A DNA stretch of 64,000 bases from Pollutimonas subterranea (GTDB lineage Bacteria; Pseudomonadota; Gammaproteobacteria; Burkholderiales; Burkholderiaceae_B): positions 248,001 through 312,000 of the forward strand of contig NZ_PDNW01000003.1 in NCBI RefSeq assembly GCF_002849655.1. Direction: 5' to 3'. A program made the translations under genes and the position numbers. How positions within the stretch are numbered: position 1 is the first letter of the stretch; each line of letters starts with the position of its first letter. Below are positions 19,316 to 28,626 of this stretch, in pieces. The notes beneath the pieces were generated by a model. The model did not search any database and was not told the origin of the DNA. It was given only the letters and a program-made list of their open reading frames with translations.

Positions 19316-20200
19316 ATGAGTCGTATCGCTTTTATTGGTCTGGGTCACATGGGGGGGCCAATGGCCCTGAATCTGGTGAAGGCGGGCCATGAACTGACTG
19401 TGTTCGACTTGGTGCCGGCGGCCATCAAGACACTGGTCGACGCCGGTGCCAGCGAAGCAAGATCGGCGCAAGAGGCCGTCGGGAACGCGGAAGTGGTTAT
19501 CTCCATGCTGCCCGCCAGCAAGCACGTGGAAGGCCTGTACCTGGGCGAAGCAGGTCTTCTGGACCAAATCGCCGCCAATACCTTGGTCCTCGAGTGCAGC
19601 ACGATTGCGCCCGAGTCGGCCCGCAAGGTTGCACAAGCAGCCCACGACCGCAAGATACGCATGATCGATGCGCCGGTCTCCGGGGGCACCGGCGGTGCGG
19701 TGGCCGGCACGCTGACGTTCATTGTCGGCGGAGATGCCGACGATCTTGAAGCGGCCCGGCCTTATCTCGAGAAAATGGGCAAGAACATATTTCATGCGGG
19801 AGACGCCGGAGCAGGGCAGGTGGCCAAGATCTGCAACAACATGCTGCTGGGCATACTGATGGCAGGTACCTCGGAAGCCCTGGCGCTGGGCGTAAAGAAC
19901 GGGCTCGATCCCAAGGTCCTGTCCGATATCATCGCGAAAAGCTCCGGCCGGAACTGGGCAACCGAACTTTACAACCCGTGGCCCGGCGTCATGGAGCATG
20001 CGCCCGCATCCAAGGACTATGCGGGAGGTTTCGGTGTCGACCTGATGCTGAAAGATCTTGGGCTGGCCGCCGAATCAGCCCTGAACGCGCGCGCCTCGGT
20101 ACCGCTGGGCGAACTGGCGCGCAACCTGTATTCCATGCACAGTGCGCAAGGCAATGGCGCGCGGGATTTCTCCAGCATCCTGAACCTGTTCAAGAACTAG
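19316..20200 (+). CDS. mmsB: 3-Hydroxyisobutyrate dehydrogenase
   Basis: The 294-residue NAD-dependent enzyme oxidises 3-hydroxyisobutyrate to methylmalonate semialdehyde. The N-terminal FIGLGHMGGPMALNLVKAGH nucleotide fold, the substrate motif DAPVSGGTGGAVAGTL and the catalytic-lysine block GAGQVAKICNNMLLG match the beta-hydroxyacid dehydrogenase family. The ATG at 19316 has AGGAGA 7 bases upstream. It is 46 bp after the hydrolase and ends 4 bp from the converging ygfZ. The semialdehyde dehydrogenase mmsA is not in the window. Confidence 0.94.
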   Translation: MSRIAFIGLGHMGGPMALNLVKAGHELTVFDLVPAAIKTLVDAGASEARSAQEAVGNAEVVISMLPASKHVEGLYLGEAGLLDQIAANTLVLECSTIAPESARKVAQAAHDRKIRMIDAPVSGGTGGAVAGTLTFIVGGDADDLEAARPYLEKMGKNIFHAGDAGAGQVAKICNNMLLGILMAGTSEALALGVKNGLDPKVLSDIIAKSSGRNWATELYNPWPGVMEHAPASKDYAGGFGVDLMLKDLGLAAESALNARASVPLGELARNLYSMHSAQGNGARDFSSILNLFKN

Positions 20201-20204
20201 CGGG

Positions 20205-21236
20205 CTATTCGCTGTCGACTTTGGTCCGATAGGGCAGCGGCAGCAGTTCGATGACAGGACCATCCGCCTTTTCCAGGCGGAACTCCTGCGTCGGAAGGTC
20301 GGAAAGCTGCACCTCGATCAGAACATGCAGCGAATCGCAGCTTGCCGCGTTGATGATGCGCCCACAAGGCGCATCCGGGCTGCCGGTCTTGTAGATATCG
20401 GTGCCAGCCAGCGTGCCGGCGCTTCTGTCGCCGGCTTGCGCCACTATGCCATAGGCCATGCGGCGTTTTACCGTGCCCCGGTAATGGCTGCGAGCCACCA
20501 CTTCCTGTCCCGGATAACACCCTTTGGTAAAGCTTACCCCATCGATCAAATCGAGATTCAGCGTTTGAGGAATGAATATGTCCTGGGTGGCGGCATCAAT
20601 CCATGGCAGACCGGCGGCAATGTCCGCCGCACGCCAGCATTCGTCATCGGCGCCATTACCGGTCGTTTCGAGCGCCGCCTGCACGGACGGGCTGCCAGGA
20701 TCAGAAGCAACAAACCACCAGCGTGCCGTATCGCGATCGTCCGACGGGGCAGCGATCCAGGTACCGCCGGCACTACGGACGACGTCCCAAGGTTTTTGCT
20801 GCGCAGAAATTACGGCAGCGTGCTTGAGAAGATCCGTAGACGCCGTGTTTTCATCGGAGCAAGAATGGTCGACCGTAATTCCGAGCACTTTCAGTGACGA
20901 CAACTGCAGGGTAACCTTGGCGCGCAGCACGAACATCGAAAGTCGTTTGATCAGGGCGGAGGCGATATCGGCCTTGACAAGCGCATACAGGACGGACGCG
21001 TCGTCCTTTTGTCCTGACCAGACCACCATGCTGCCAAGCAAGCGCCCCTTGGCCGTGCAGTAACCCGCCAGGCGTGCCCGATCGGACGCCATCCCCGTGA
21101 TGTCGTGGGTCAGCTGTCCATGCAAAAAAACGGCGGCGTCCGGTCCGGAGATTCCGATGACGGCAAGATCATTCAGTGGGGCAACAAAGCGTGAAAGGTG
21201 TTTCATGGGTAGAACTGGGCTCGCAACAAGAGACAT
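20205..21236 (-). CDS. ygfZ: Folate-binding protein YgfZ (GcvT-like)
   Basis: The 343-residue product is a tetrahydrofolate-binding paralogue of GcvT that supports iron-sulfur cluster enzymes. The family signature KGCYPGQEVVARSHYRG, with its conserved cysteine, lies at about residues 234-250. The first ATG (21236) gives ten extra residues before MKHLSRF; neither start has a clear ribosome site, so the N-terminus is uncertain. It is convergent with mmsB and divergent from mltG, whose neighbour it commonly is in this group. Confidence 0.92.
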   Translation of the reverse strand: MSLVASPVLPMKHLSRFVAPLNDLAVIGISGPDAAVFLHGQLTHDITGMASDRARLAGYCTAKGRLLGSMVVWSGQKDDASVLYALVKADIASALIKRLSMFVLRAKVTLQLSSLKVLGITVDHSCSDENTASTDLLKHAAVISAQQKPWDVVRSAGGTWIAAPSDDRDTARWWFVASDPGSPSVQAALETTGNGADDECWRAADIAAGLPWIDAATQDIFIPQTLNLDLIDGVSFTKGCYPGQEVVARSHYRGTVKRRMAYGIVAQAGDRSAGTLAGTDIYKTGSPDAPCGRIINAASCDSLHVLIEVQLSDLPTQEFRLEKADGPVIELLPLPYRTKVDSE

Positions 21237-21358
21237 AGGCGGAGGGAGCGTTTATGATAACGGGCTTCAGCAAATTATGCAGTGATACTCATTATCGTGC
21301 GGTGCGCCCGACTTCCTACCGATCGCCCCGTTTCTAGCCCGGGCTACACTTTGGTTCA

Positions 21359-22369
21359 ATGACAAAATTAAAATCTTTCATGCTGTACACGCTATTGCTG
21401 GTGGCGCTCGTCGCCACCGGCCTGAGCGCGGCGGCCTGGTACTGGGTCGAGCGCCCCGTTTCCATGAACGCGGAACGCATCGACTATGTCGTTGAATCGG
21501 GGAGCCGCCCGCGGACCATCGCCCAGTTGATGAATAAATCGGGCATTATTATCAACGAAGACGCCTTTGTCGCACTGGCCCGCCTGACAGGGCGCGATAC
21601 CTTGATCAAAGCGGGTGCCTACGAGGCAGTACGTGGCGATACGCCGCGCACATTGCTCGAGCGCATGGCCAACGGCGACATGACGCAAACCCAGATAACC
21701 TTGGTGGAAGGATGGTCGTATCAGCGCATCCGCCAGGCCTTGGAACAGAATCCGCAGGTCCGGCAGACGCTCTCGACGGTCTCCGATGAAGAAATAGCAA
21801 AGAAGCTGGGCGCGACCGAAAGCAGCCTGGAAGGCCTTTTCTATCCGGACACCTATATCTTCGTGCCGGGTTCCTCAGACTTTGATATCTTGCGGCGCGC
21901 CTATCATGCCCAGCAACAATTACTGGCTTCAGCCTGGGCCGAACGCGATCCTGAATTACCATTGAAGAACCCTTATGAAGCCCTGATACTGGCTTCCATC
22001 GTCGAGAAAGAAACCGGCCACAGCGCCGATAGGCAGCGTGTGGCGGGGGTATTCATCAACCGTCTTCGGCTGGGCATGCCATTGCAGACCGATCCAACGG
22101 TCATCTATGGAATGGGTGATGCCTATCAGGGTCGGATACGAAAAAAAGACCTCACCACCGACACGCCCTGGAATACATACACGCGCGGGGGCCTACCGCC
22201 AACACCTATCGCCAGTGCCGGAAAGGCAGCATTGTTATCGGCCCTGCATCCCGAAACCCACAAGTTTCTCTATTTTGTTTCCCGAGGCGACGGAACCAGC
22301 GAGTTCTCCATGAACCTCGTCGACCACAATCGGGCGGTATCCAAATATATATTGGGGCGACGTAACTGA
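21359..22369 (+). CDS. mltG: Endolytic murein transglycosylase MltG (YceG)
   Basis: The 336-residue inner-membrane protein cuts nascent glycan strands and is thought to set their length. One N-terminal membrane helix (residues about 8-28) precedes a LysM-like domain and the YceG catalytic domain. Glu216 in ASIVEKETG matches the essential glutamate of E. coli MltG. The [10 protein letters not shown] block and the [10 protein letters not shown] block are family hallmarks. Its last base is the first base of the tmk start, so the mltG-tmk-holB-tatD genes form one operon. Confidence 0.95.
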   Translation: MTKLKSFMLYTLLLVALVATGLSAAAWYWVERPVSMNAERIDYVVESGSRPRTIAQLMNKSGIIINEDAFVALARLTGRDTLIKAGAYEAVRGDTPRTLLERMANGDMTQTQITLVEGWSYQRIRQALEQNPQVRQTLSTVSDEEIAKKLGATESSLEGLFYPDTYIFVPGSSDFDILRRAYHAQQQLLASAWAERDPELPLKNPYEALILASIVEKETGHSADRQRVAGVFINRLRLGMPLQTDPTVIYGMGDAYQGRIRKKDLTTDTPWNTYTRGGLPPTPIASAGKAALLSALHPETHKFLYFVSRGDGTSEFSMNLVDHNRAVSKYILGRRN

Positions 22370-23013
22370 TGCATGTTCAGCGCGGCTGTTTTATTACTCT
22401 TGAAGGGCTGGATGGGGCCGGGAAAAGCACGCATGTCCAGTGGCTTGTGGAACAACTGCAGAGCCGGGGCCTGCCGGTGGTGTCTACGCGGGAACCAGGG
22501 GGGTCGATCCTGGGCGAACAATTGCGCCAGTTGGTGTTGACGCAATCCATGGACCTGAAAACAGAAACCCTGCTCATGTTTGCTGGCCGGTGCGAACATC
22601 TGGAGACAGTCATCAGGCCTGCACTACATGCCGGCAAGTGGGTGGTATGCGACCGTTTCACCGACGCGACCTATGCTTATCAAGGCGGTGGGCGGCAATT
22701 GGGCGAGGACCGTATCAGCGCGCTCGAACAATGGGTGCATGCCGATCTGCAACCCGACCGTACCTGGCTTTTTGATGTTCCGCTCGAGGTAGCCCGTGAG
22801 CGCCTTGGCAATAGCCGGGATCTGGATCGGTTCGAGCAAGAAGGCGACGCCTTTTTCGAACGGACCCGTCATGCCTACCATGAGCGGGCCCGCAAGCATC
22901 CGCAGCGCTTACATATCATCGACTCAACGGTCTCTATCGAAGCAGTGCGCCGGGCTCTGCTCCTGCAGATCGATGAGCTGGTGTCGGCCCATCAGGAAGG
23001 CAGCATCCAATGA
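22369..23013 (+). CDS. tmk: Thymidylate kinase
   Basis: The 214-residue product phosphorylates dTMP to dTDP. The P-loop GLDGAGKS is at 13-20, the DR(F/Y) motif is present in [18 protein letters not shown], and the LID region follows. Length is normal. It overlaps holB by 4 bp and begins at the mltG stop, the conserved proteobacterial order. Confidence 0.96.
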   Translation: MHVQRGCFITLEGLDGAGKSTHVQWLVEQLQSRGLPVVSTREPGGSILGEQLRQLVLTQSMDLKTETLLMFAGRCEHLETVIRPALHAGKWVVCDRFTDATYAYQGGGRQLGEDRISALEQWVHADLQPDRTWLFDVPLEVARERLGNSRDLDRFEQEGDAFFERTRHAYHERARKHPQRLHIIDSTVSIEAVRRALLLQIDELVSAHQEGSIQ

Positions 23014-24065
23014 GTGATCTGGCGTCATTCCTGCCTTGGCAGGAACAGCTCGCGGCGTCGTGGCTCACGCAGCGCGAACGGTTTGCCCACGCCTGGCTCA
23101 TTCACGGCGTTCCCGGCATCGGAAAGCGCCAATTCGCCCTGGCGGCCGCCGCGAGTCTCCTGTGTGAGTCGCCGCAGAATGGGTTGGCTTGTGGCCGTTG
23201 CGTCGCATGTCACTGGCTGGCCAGCGGCAACCACCCCGATTTGCGTCGTGTCCGGCCTGAAGCCGTTGCGCTCGAAGAGGGTTCGGCGGCCGCGAACGGG
23301 AACGCGGACGAGGATGACGTAGCGCCAACTACGGCCAAGAAGGCGCCGTCGAAAGACATCCGGGTGGAACAATTACGAGGCTTGAGCTCCTGGTTCAATA
23401 CCGCAACCCACCGTGGCGGCTGGCGTGTCGCCGTGGTGTATCCCGCGCAGGCCATGAACAGCATTTCCGCGAATGCGCTGCTGAAAGTGCTCGAGGAACC
23501 CCCCGAGCATACGGTTTTCCTGCTCGTTGCGGACGCGCCGGACCGTTTGCTGCCCACGTTGCTCTCGCGCTGTCGCCGCCTGCCTTTGCCCGTACCGGAA
23601 AAAAGCGCAAGCCTGGAATGGCTGGGGCAACAACAGGTGAACGACGCGAATCTGTGGCTTGCCGCGGCGGGCGGAGCACCCTTGCTGGCGTTGCAATTGG
23701 CGCAAACCGGCCAGAGTCCGTGTCCCGATTGGCTCAGCCAGCTGATCGCGCCATTGGCCCAGTCCGCTCCCGTCGATATCGGTCCACTGGCTGACCACCT
23801 GGAAAAGGTGCCTACCGAAGTCTGGATCGACGCACTCCAGCGCCTCTTCATGGACTTGCTTCTTGCGGCCAGCGGCGCACCGCTGCGTTATTATCCGGGT
23901 CTCGAAGAATCCATACGCCTTGCTGCTGCGCATGCGGCGCTGGCCAATCTGGCGGAAACAGCAAAATGGCTGGCACAGCAACGTGCAACAGCCAGGCATC
24001 CGCTCAATGCCAAGTTGCTGATACACAGCACTTTGCAACGCGTGGCACTGGCGTGCCGGCCTTAG
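23010..24065 (+). CDS. holB: DNA polymerase III delta-prime subunit
   Basis: The 351-residue clamp-loader subunit has the modified P-loop GVPGIGKR (33-40), a zinc module with [19 protein letters not shown] cysteines, and the sensor block [12 protein letters not shown] that carries the SRC motif. Compared with E. coli (334 residues) it has an acidic, low-complexity insert ([18 protein letters not shown], about 90-107) between the zinc module and the sensor region. It is part of the tmk-holB-tatD run; the next gene starts 8 bp later. Confidence 0.94.
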   Translation: MSDLASFLPWQEQLAASWLTQRERFAHAWLIHGVPGIGKRQFALAAAASLLCESPQNGLACGRCVACHWLASGNHPDLRRVRPEAVALEEGSAAANGNADEDDVAPTTAKKAPSKDIRVEQLRGLSSWFNTATHRGGWRVAVVYPAQAMNSISANALLKVLEEPPEHTVFLLVADAPDRLLPTLLSRCRRLPLPVPEKSASLEWLGQQQVNDANLWLAAAGGAPLLALQLAQTGQSPCPDWLSQLIAPLAQSAPVDIGPLADHLEKVPTEVWIDALQRLFMDLLLAASGAPLRYYPGLEESIRLAAAHAALANLAETAKWLAQQRATARHPLNAKLLIHSTLQRVALACRP

Positions 24066-24073
24066 GAACGATT

Positions 24074-24844
24074 ATGTACGTAGACTCTCATTGCCATCTC
24101 GACTTTCCGGAACTGGCAAAGAACTTGCCTGATATTCTCAGCCGTATGGCGCAAAACCAGGTCAGCCATGCTTTGGTCGTCAGCGTGAACCTGCCGAACT
24201 GGCCGGGGCTCATGGAACTGGTCGCGCCGCATCCCCACTTGTACGCATCAGTAGGGGTACACCCGGACTACGAGGATACGCCCGAACCGACGGTTCAAGA
24301 GCTGGTGGACATGGCCCAGTCGCCAAAAGTCGTGGCCATAGGAGAAACCGGCCTGGACTATTTTCGCATGGCCGAACCGCTGGAGTGGCAGCGCGATCGC
24401 TTCCGTACCCATATCCGGGCGAGTCGCGCCAGCGGCTTGCCCTTGATTATCCATACCCGTTCATCCAGCGCGGACACCCTGCGCATCATGAAGGAAGAGG
24501 GAGCCGATCAGTACGGCGGAGTCATGCACTGCTTTACGGAATCATGGGAAGTCGCGCAAGCGGCGATGGAGCTGAACTTTTATATTTCCCTATCCGGTAT
24601 CGTTACGTTCAAGAAAGCCCAAGACCTCCAGGAACTGGCCACCAAGCTTCCGCTGGATCGCCTTCTGATTGAAACGGATTCTCCTTATTTGGCACCCGTT
24701 CCTCACCGCGGTAAACTGAACGATCCGTCGAATGTCATGCATGTGGCGGAAAAAATCGCAGAGCTACGAGGAATTTCAGTCGCCGAGGTGGCAAAACATT
24801 CGACTGACAATTTCTTTAGGCTTTTCAATAAGATAGGGAATTAA
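24074..24844 (+). CDS. TatD-family metal-dependent deoxyribonuclease (YcfH type)
   Basis: The 256-residue TIM-barrel hydrolase begins MYVDSHCHLDF, whose HxH pair binds metal, followed by AIGETGLDYFR (metal glutamate), IHTRSS, MHCFTES and IETDSPYLAP (metal aspartate). The ATG at 24074 follows AGGAAC and fits the family start exactly. YcfH paralogues sit beside holB in many proteobacteria, as here. A 146-bp A+T-rich stretch follows. Confidence 0.94.
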   Translation: MYVDSHCHLDFPELAKNLPDILSRMAQNQVSHALVVSVNLPNWPGLMELVAPHPHLYASVGVHPDYEDTPEPTVQELVDMAQSPKVVAIGETGLDYFRMAEPLEWQRDRFRTHIRASRASGLPLIIHTRSSSADTLRIMKEEGADQYGGVMHCFTESWEVAQAAMELNFYISLSGIVTFKKAQDLQELATKLPLDRLLIETDSPYLAPVPHRGKLNDPSNVMHVAEKIAELRGISVAEVAKHSTDNFFRLFNKIGN

Positions 24845-24990
24845 GTTTAGAAATAGGATTATATTGATACTAGATAATCCGAATCGATGAAAAATTTCAA
24901 ATAAATTCTTATTAATCAAGTCATTACGAACACAAATTAATGTTGATTATATAAAGCAAAATAGTTAATGTTAATTAGTTAAAGTAAATT
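24845..24990 (+). promoter_or_regulatory. Very A+T-rich leader before the ankyrin gene
   Basis: Only 30 of 146 bases are G or C (about 21%), in contrast to its G+C-rich surroundings. It contains a near-perfect 13-bp direct repeat, TTAATGTTGATTA (24937-24949) and TTAATGTTAATTA (24965-24977). TTGATT (24943-24948) and TAATGT (24966-24971), 17 bp apart, form a possible promoter. Such tracts are targets of H-NS/MvaT-like silencers or act as UP elements. Confidence 0.6.
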
Positions 24991-25842
24991 ATGAAATTAC
25001 CTCCGCTTTTTCTTGCATGTCGTACCTGGGGGCTCGGCTTGGCAGCCGCACTGCTGTGTCTAAGCGCGCATGCGGCCAATCCGGCTGACTGGTGGGTAGA
25101 CATCGCGAATGATCGCGTTTCGAACGTAAAGACCATGTTGGCGCGGGGCGCGGACCCAAACGAACTGAGTCCCAAGGGCCAACCCGCCATCATGCAGGCC
25201 ATCCGTGACGGCGCTTGGGGCGTCTACGACGTGCTTGCCGCGAACAGAAAAACCGCACTCAATGCCATCAACGTCAATCGTGAAACGCCACTGATGTACC
25301 TGGCGGTGCTCGGGGATACCAAGCGGGCAAAAGACCTGATCCGGCGCGGGGCGATGGTGAATCGCCTGGGCTGGACGCCGCTGCACTATGCTGCATCGAC
25401 GGGCAAACTGGAAACAGCCAAGATGCTCATAGCAAATAACGCGATCATCGACGCACCCGCGCCAGACGGTACTACGGCCTTGATGATGGCGGCACATTCA
25501 GGAAGCGAAGCGATGGTCCGCTTGCTGTTGGATCATGGGGCGGAAGTCACGACACAGAATCTTCAAAAGCTGGACGCGGCCGACTGGGCCATCAACAACA
25601 AGCACACGGCACTGGCGGCTATGCTCGAGTCCCTCACCGACAAGACCCTGAAACAGCGCGCAGCCGCGCGTCAAAGCGAAGGTCAGCGGGCCGAAACCGG
25701 CAGCAATGCATCGGGAATCAAGACGATAGACCTGGGCGACGTGGATGCAGGGGCCGCAGCGGCTGAACGCAATGTTCCGCAAAAGAAAGCGGAAAAGCCG
25801 GCGTCGACATCGCCTTATTTCGACCTGGACCGCTTCAAGTAA
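24991..25842 (+). CDS. Secreted ankyrin-repeat protein
   Basis: The 283-residue product has an N-terminal Sec signal (about residues 1-27, ending AHA) and about five ankyrin repeats between residues 38 and 200, for example TPLMYLAVLGDTKRAKDLIRRGA and TPLHYAASTGKLETAKMLIANNA. The C-terminal 70 residues are low-complexity and charged. It is probably periplasmic and probably binds another protein; no enzymatic motif is seen. The ribosome site is weak, and the upstream 146 bp are strikingly A+T-rich although the gene itself is not. Similar single-gene ankyrin proteins follow tatD in related genomes, to my recollection. Confidence 0.85.
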   Translation: MKLPPLFLACRTWGLGLAAALLCLSAHAANPADWWVDIANDRVSNVKTMLARGADPNELSPKGQPAIMQAIRDGAWGVYDVLAANRKTALNAINVNRETPLMYLAVLGDTKRAKDLIRRGAMVNRLGWTPLHYAASTGKLETAKMLIANNAIIDAPAPDGTTALMMAAHSGSEAMVRLLLDHGAEVTTQNLQKLDAADWAINNKHTALAAMLESLTDKTLKQRAAARQSEGQRAETGSNASGIKTIDLGDVDAGAAAAERNVPQKKAEKPASTSPYFDLDRFK

Positions 25843-25844
25843 AA

Positions 25845-25870
25845 AGCGGTGCCTTGAAAAAGGCACCGCT
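25845..25870. terminator. Bidirectional terminator
   Basis: AGCGGTGCCTT (25845-25855) and its exact complement (25860-25870) form an 11-bp stem with a GAAA tetraloop, between the converging ankyrin and DUF3298 genes. A-rich bases on the left supply a T-run for the minus strand. Confidence 0.85.
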
Positions 25871-25874
25871 ATGA

Positions 25875-26678
25875 TCAGGTAGGTATAAATTCAGGCCGTA
25901 ATATCCCTCGCAGCCTGCTGTAGGGAATCAGCAGTTCCGGCTGTCCGGACGAGTAGGGCGCGATCTGGTACGAGTCGTATTTCACCAGTAGTCCACCATC
26001 CGTAAAGGCGAAATTGCTGCTGGCCTGGAACGGCCACAGCCGGTTGTACGCGGCCGGGTCATTCATGGCATCCGGATTCGTCGCCAGCCATTGCGCATGC
26101 ACCTCTTTCAGGGCGGCAAGGTAGGCGTCCTGTTTTCCGCTCTCCAGCACATTAGCCAGGCCCAGTACCTTGCCGGTTGCATTGTCCCAGTTCAGGAACT
26201 GAGTGGCCGATATGCCATGGGCAGCTCCGGTGAAATACTGCCAGGTATTCAGTTCAACGACAGTCAGGTACTTGTTCCGGTAACGTGTCTTGGCCGCCAG
26301 CAGGGTGGAATCGCGTGGGGCCGCCGTCTTCCAGAAGTACGCCTCGTATTCTTTTATTGTTGCATAGGGTGGAGCGCCGCTGCTGCCTACGCCGGTCATG
26401 ACAGCCAGAGCGTGGTCCACCAATTCGGTCAGTCGCGCAATGCCCGGAAAAACAATGGAGTCCAGCTTTACAGTGGGGCAGTCGCCCTCGCAACCGGGCT
26501 TCTTATGTTCCCACTTGACCGCCTGCGTGAACAGGCCGTCTTTGCTGGTTTGCTCAGCGGTCTGGGCGGGAATAAGTGAAATATTGTCCGACGGGCCGCT
26601 GGCGCACGCGGTCAATACCGATGCCGCAATAATGGTGAGTGCCAGGCGGACAGTGAGTGCTGAATTCGATCTTTTCAT
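25875..26678 (-). CDS. DUF3298/RsiV-like lipoprotein
   Basis: The 267-residue product has a lipoprotein signal with the lipobox LTAC (Cys25). The C-terminal domain matches the DUF3298 pattern: a central YLTVVELNTWQYFTGAAHG block and the end block QIAPYSSGQPELLIPYSRLRGIL. RsiV-type members bind lysozyme or sense the envelope; whether this one does is unknown, since it lacks an anti-sigma domain. It overlaps the upstream glutathione transferase gene by 4 bp, so the two are cotranscribed. Confidence 0.85.
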   Translation of the reverse strand: MKRSNSALTVRLALTIIAASVLTACASGPSDNISLIPAQTAEQTSKDGLFTQAVKWEHKKPGCEGDCPTVKLDSIVFPGIARLTELVDHALAVMTGVGSSGAPPYATIKEYEAYFWKTAAPRDSTLLAAKTRYRNKYLTVVELNTWQYFTGAAHGISATQFLNWDNATGKVLGLANVLESGKQDAYLAALKEVHAQWLATNPDAMNDPAAYNRLWPFQASSNFAFTDGGLLVKYDSYQIAPYSSGQPELLIPYSRLRGILRPEFIPT

Positions 26679-27373
26679 TTGATCGTTGCGGCATCCTGGC
26701 CGAAAAGGATTTTACGGGATTCTTCGTCGCTGACCGAAGGCGCCGTGTTGATTTCGTCGGCTAATGCGTAGGCGCGTGCCGTGGCAGGGCGCTGTCGTAT
26801 GGCGTCGAACCAGCGTTGCAGGTTGGGAAAATCGTTCAGGTCTTGCCCTTGGCGCTCGTACGGAACCACCCATGGGTAGCAGGCCATATCGGCAATGGAA
26901 TATTCCCCGGCAATGAACTCCCGACCTTCCAGCCGACGGTCAAGCACCTTGTATAGGCGCGCCGTCTCACGCACATAGCGGTCAACGGCATATGTGATCT
27001 TTTCAACGGCATAATTATTGAAATGATGATTCTGTCCGGCCATGGGACCCAAACCGCCCATTTGCCAGAATAGCCATTGCAAGGTGTCCACCCGGCCTCG
27101 TAGGGTGTTCGGGATGAACTGGCCGGTTTTTTCCGCCAGGTACAACAATATGGCGCCCGACTCGAATACCGAGACCGCGGCACCTCCATCGGCGGGAGCA
27201 TGGTCGACAATGGCTGGGATACGGTTGTTGGGCGCCACTTCCAGGAATTCTGGCTTGAATTGTTCGCCCTTGCCGATATTGACCGGAAAAATCGTGTAAG
27301 GCAGCCCCGTTTCCTCAAGAAACAGGGTAATTTTGTGACCGTTGGGGGTAGTCCAATAGTGCAAATCGATCAT
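26675..27373 (-). CDS. Glutathione S-transferase, YfcG/Ure2p-like
   Basis: The 232-residue product has an N-terminal thioredoxin-like domain (LHYWTTPNGHKITLFLEETGLPY, in which the TPNG turn replaces a catalytic tyrosine or cysteine) and a helical C-terminal domain. E. coli YfcG and YghU of this group act as glutathione-dependent disulfide reductases rather than classic conjugating enzymes. NNRIPAIVD with the cis-proline is present. It lies 9 bp after glutathione peroxidase on the minus strand, which supports a thiol-redox role. Confidence 0.9.
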   Translation of the reverse strand: MIDLHYWTTPNGHKITLFLEETGLPYTIFPVNIGKGEQFKPEFLEVAPNNRIPAIVDHAPADGGAAVSVFESGAILLYLAEKTGQFIPNTLRGRVDTLQWLFWQMGGLGPMAGQNHHFNNYAVEKITYAVDRYVRETARLYKVLDRRLEGREFIAGEYSIADMACYPWVVPYERQGQDLNDFPNLQRWFDAIRQRPATARAYALADEINTAPSVSDEESRKILFGQDAATIK

Positions 27374-27382
27374 GCTGATCCT

Positions 27383-27892
27383 TTATGTCGTTTCCGGGGA
27401 GGCTGCCTGAACGTTCAGGGCCTCTTCAATATCGTTACGCAAGGCATCGGGCTTGGTGGTTGAACCGTAGCGCTGCAGCACCCGGCCGTCGCGGCCCACT
27501 AGAAATTTCGTGAAGTTCCACTTGATCGCGCGCGTACCCAGGACTCCGGATTTTTCACCTTTAAGCCATGCAAACAGTGGATGGGCGCCAGGTCCATTGA
27601 CCTCGATTTTGTCAAACATCGGAAACGAAATTTCGTAGTTGCTGGAGCAAAAATTGGCGATCTCTTGTGCGCTTCCTGGCTCTTGGTGTCCGAATTGATC
27701 GCACGGGAAACCCAATACCGAGAACCCGCGCTCGTGGTATTCGCGGTAAAGCGATTCCAGCCCTTGATATTGGGGCGTGAATCCGCATTGGGACGCGACG
27801 TTGACGACCAGCAGAACCTGGCCCCGATAGCGGGACAGGTCCTCGTGATCGCCGTGCAGCGTCTGAGCCGAAAAAGAATAGATCGTTGTCAT
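27383..27892 (-). CDS. Glutathione peroxidase family protein (cysteine type)
   Basis: The 169-residue thioredoxin-fold peroxidase reduces hydroperoxides. The active-site block VNVASQCGFTPQYQGLE carries cysteine where animal enzymes have selenocysteine; the GFPCDQFGHQEPG block and WNFTKFLV supply the catalytic glutamine, tryptophan and asparagine positions. Bacterial members often use thioredoxin. It lies upstream of the YfcG-like gene in the same direction. Confidence 0.93.
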   Translation of the reverse strand: MTTIYSFSAQTLHGDHEDLSRYRGQVLLVVNVASQCGFTPQYQGLESLYREYHERGFSVLGFPCDQFGHQEPGSAQEIANFCSSNYEISFPMFDKIEVNGPGAHPLFAWLKGEKSGVLGTRAIKWNFTKFLVGRDGRVLQRYGSTTKPDALRNDIEEALNVQAASPETT

Positions 27893-28007
27893 CGCTTACG
27901 CATCACTCTCTGGCTATTGATATTTACACTTTACCATTGAAGACCGCCGCTATCGTCACCCCCGATATAGCTTGGGCGCCAGTTCCGGCGAGCCGTTTCG
28001 GCTTTCC

Positions 28008-28565
28008 TCATTTGTTCTTGGCCGCCCATTCTTTGACGGCCGCCATGGTGTTGGCCACATGATTGTCCGGACTCATGCTGCTGTAGTGATAGTAGATTTT
28101 TTGATCCGGCGTTATGACATAGGACACGCGGTTGGCCATATCGGGCTTGAACGCCATTTGTGCATCATAGGCATTTATAACCTTGGCCTCTGGGTCGGCC
28201 CCCACGGCAAACTTGCCTTGGCAAGCGCTGACTGAAAACTCTTTCAGTTTAGCGAGACCGTCAGCCGACACGCCCAGCACGGTGGCGCCGTGCTTCCTGT
28301 ATTCGTCAGTCGCTTCAGCAAAATCGTGGGCTTCGATCGTGCAGCCCTTGGTGAATGCGGCAGGGTAAAAATACAGTACGACTGGCCCTTTTTGTAGCGC
28401 ATCGTTCAATGAAAACGCGAAGGCATTTCCTCCGAGCGCCGCATCGATCGTGAAGGCGGGCGCGGCGGCGCCCACCTCCAGCTGCGCGTGAACAGCGAAT
28501 GGCAATGTGAATGACAAGGCGAGGGCCGTGCACCCAATAATCTTGAATTGACGAAAAGAACCCAC
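28008..28565 (-). CDS. Periplasmic peroxiredoxin (AhpC/TSA, Bcp-like)
   Basis: The 185-residue product has a Sec signal (LALSFTLPFAVHAQ, cleaved near residue 27) and a peroxiredoxin domain with the peroxidatic cysteine in FTKGCTIEAHDF. A second cysteine in VSACQGKF could resolve it. A GTG start at 28565 is preferred because GGGAG lies 6 bases upstream; an ATG at 28640 would overlap the divergent ArsC gene. Export is unusual for Bcp-like enzymes and suggests peroxide defence in the periplasm. Confidence 0.87.
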   Translation of the reverse strand: MGSFRQFKIIGCTALALSFTLPFAVHAQLEVGAAAPAFTIDAALGGNAFAFSLNDALQKGPVVLYFYPAAFTKGCTIEAHDFAEATDEYRKHGATVLGVSADGLAKLKEFSVSACQGKFAVGADPEAKVINAYDAQMAFKPDMANRVSYVITPDQKIYYHYSSMSPDNHVANTMAAVKEWAAKNK

Positions 28566-28626
28566 GATTGCTCCCGGTAGGTGATTCAAAGCGCTAAGAT
28601 AGCGGACCTTACAAGACTTCACGTTA

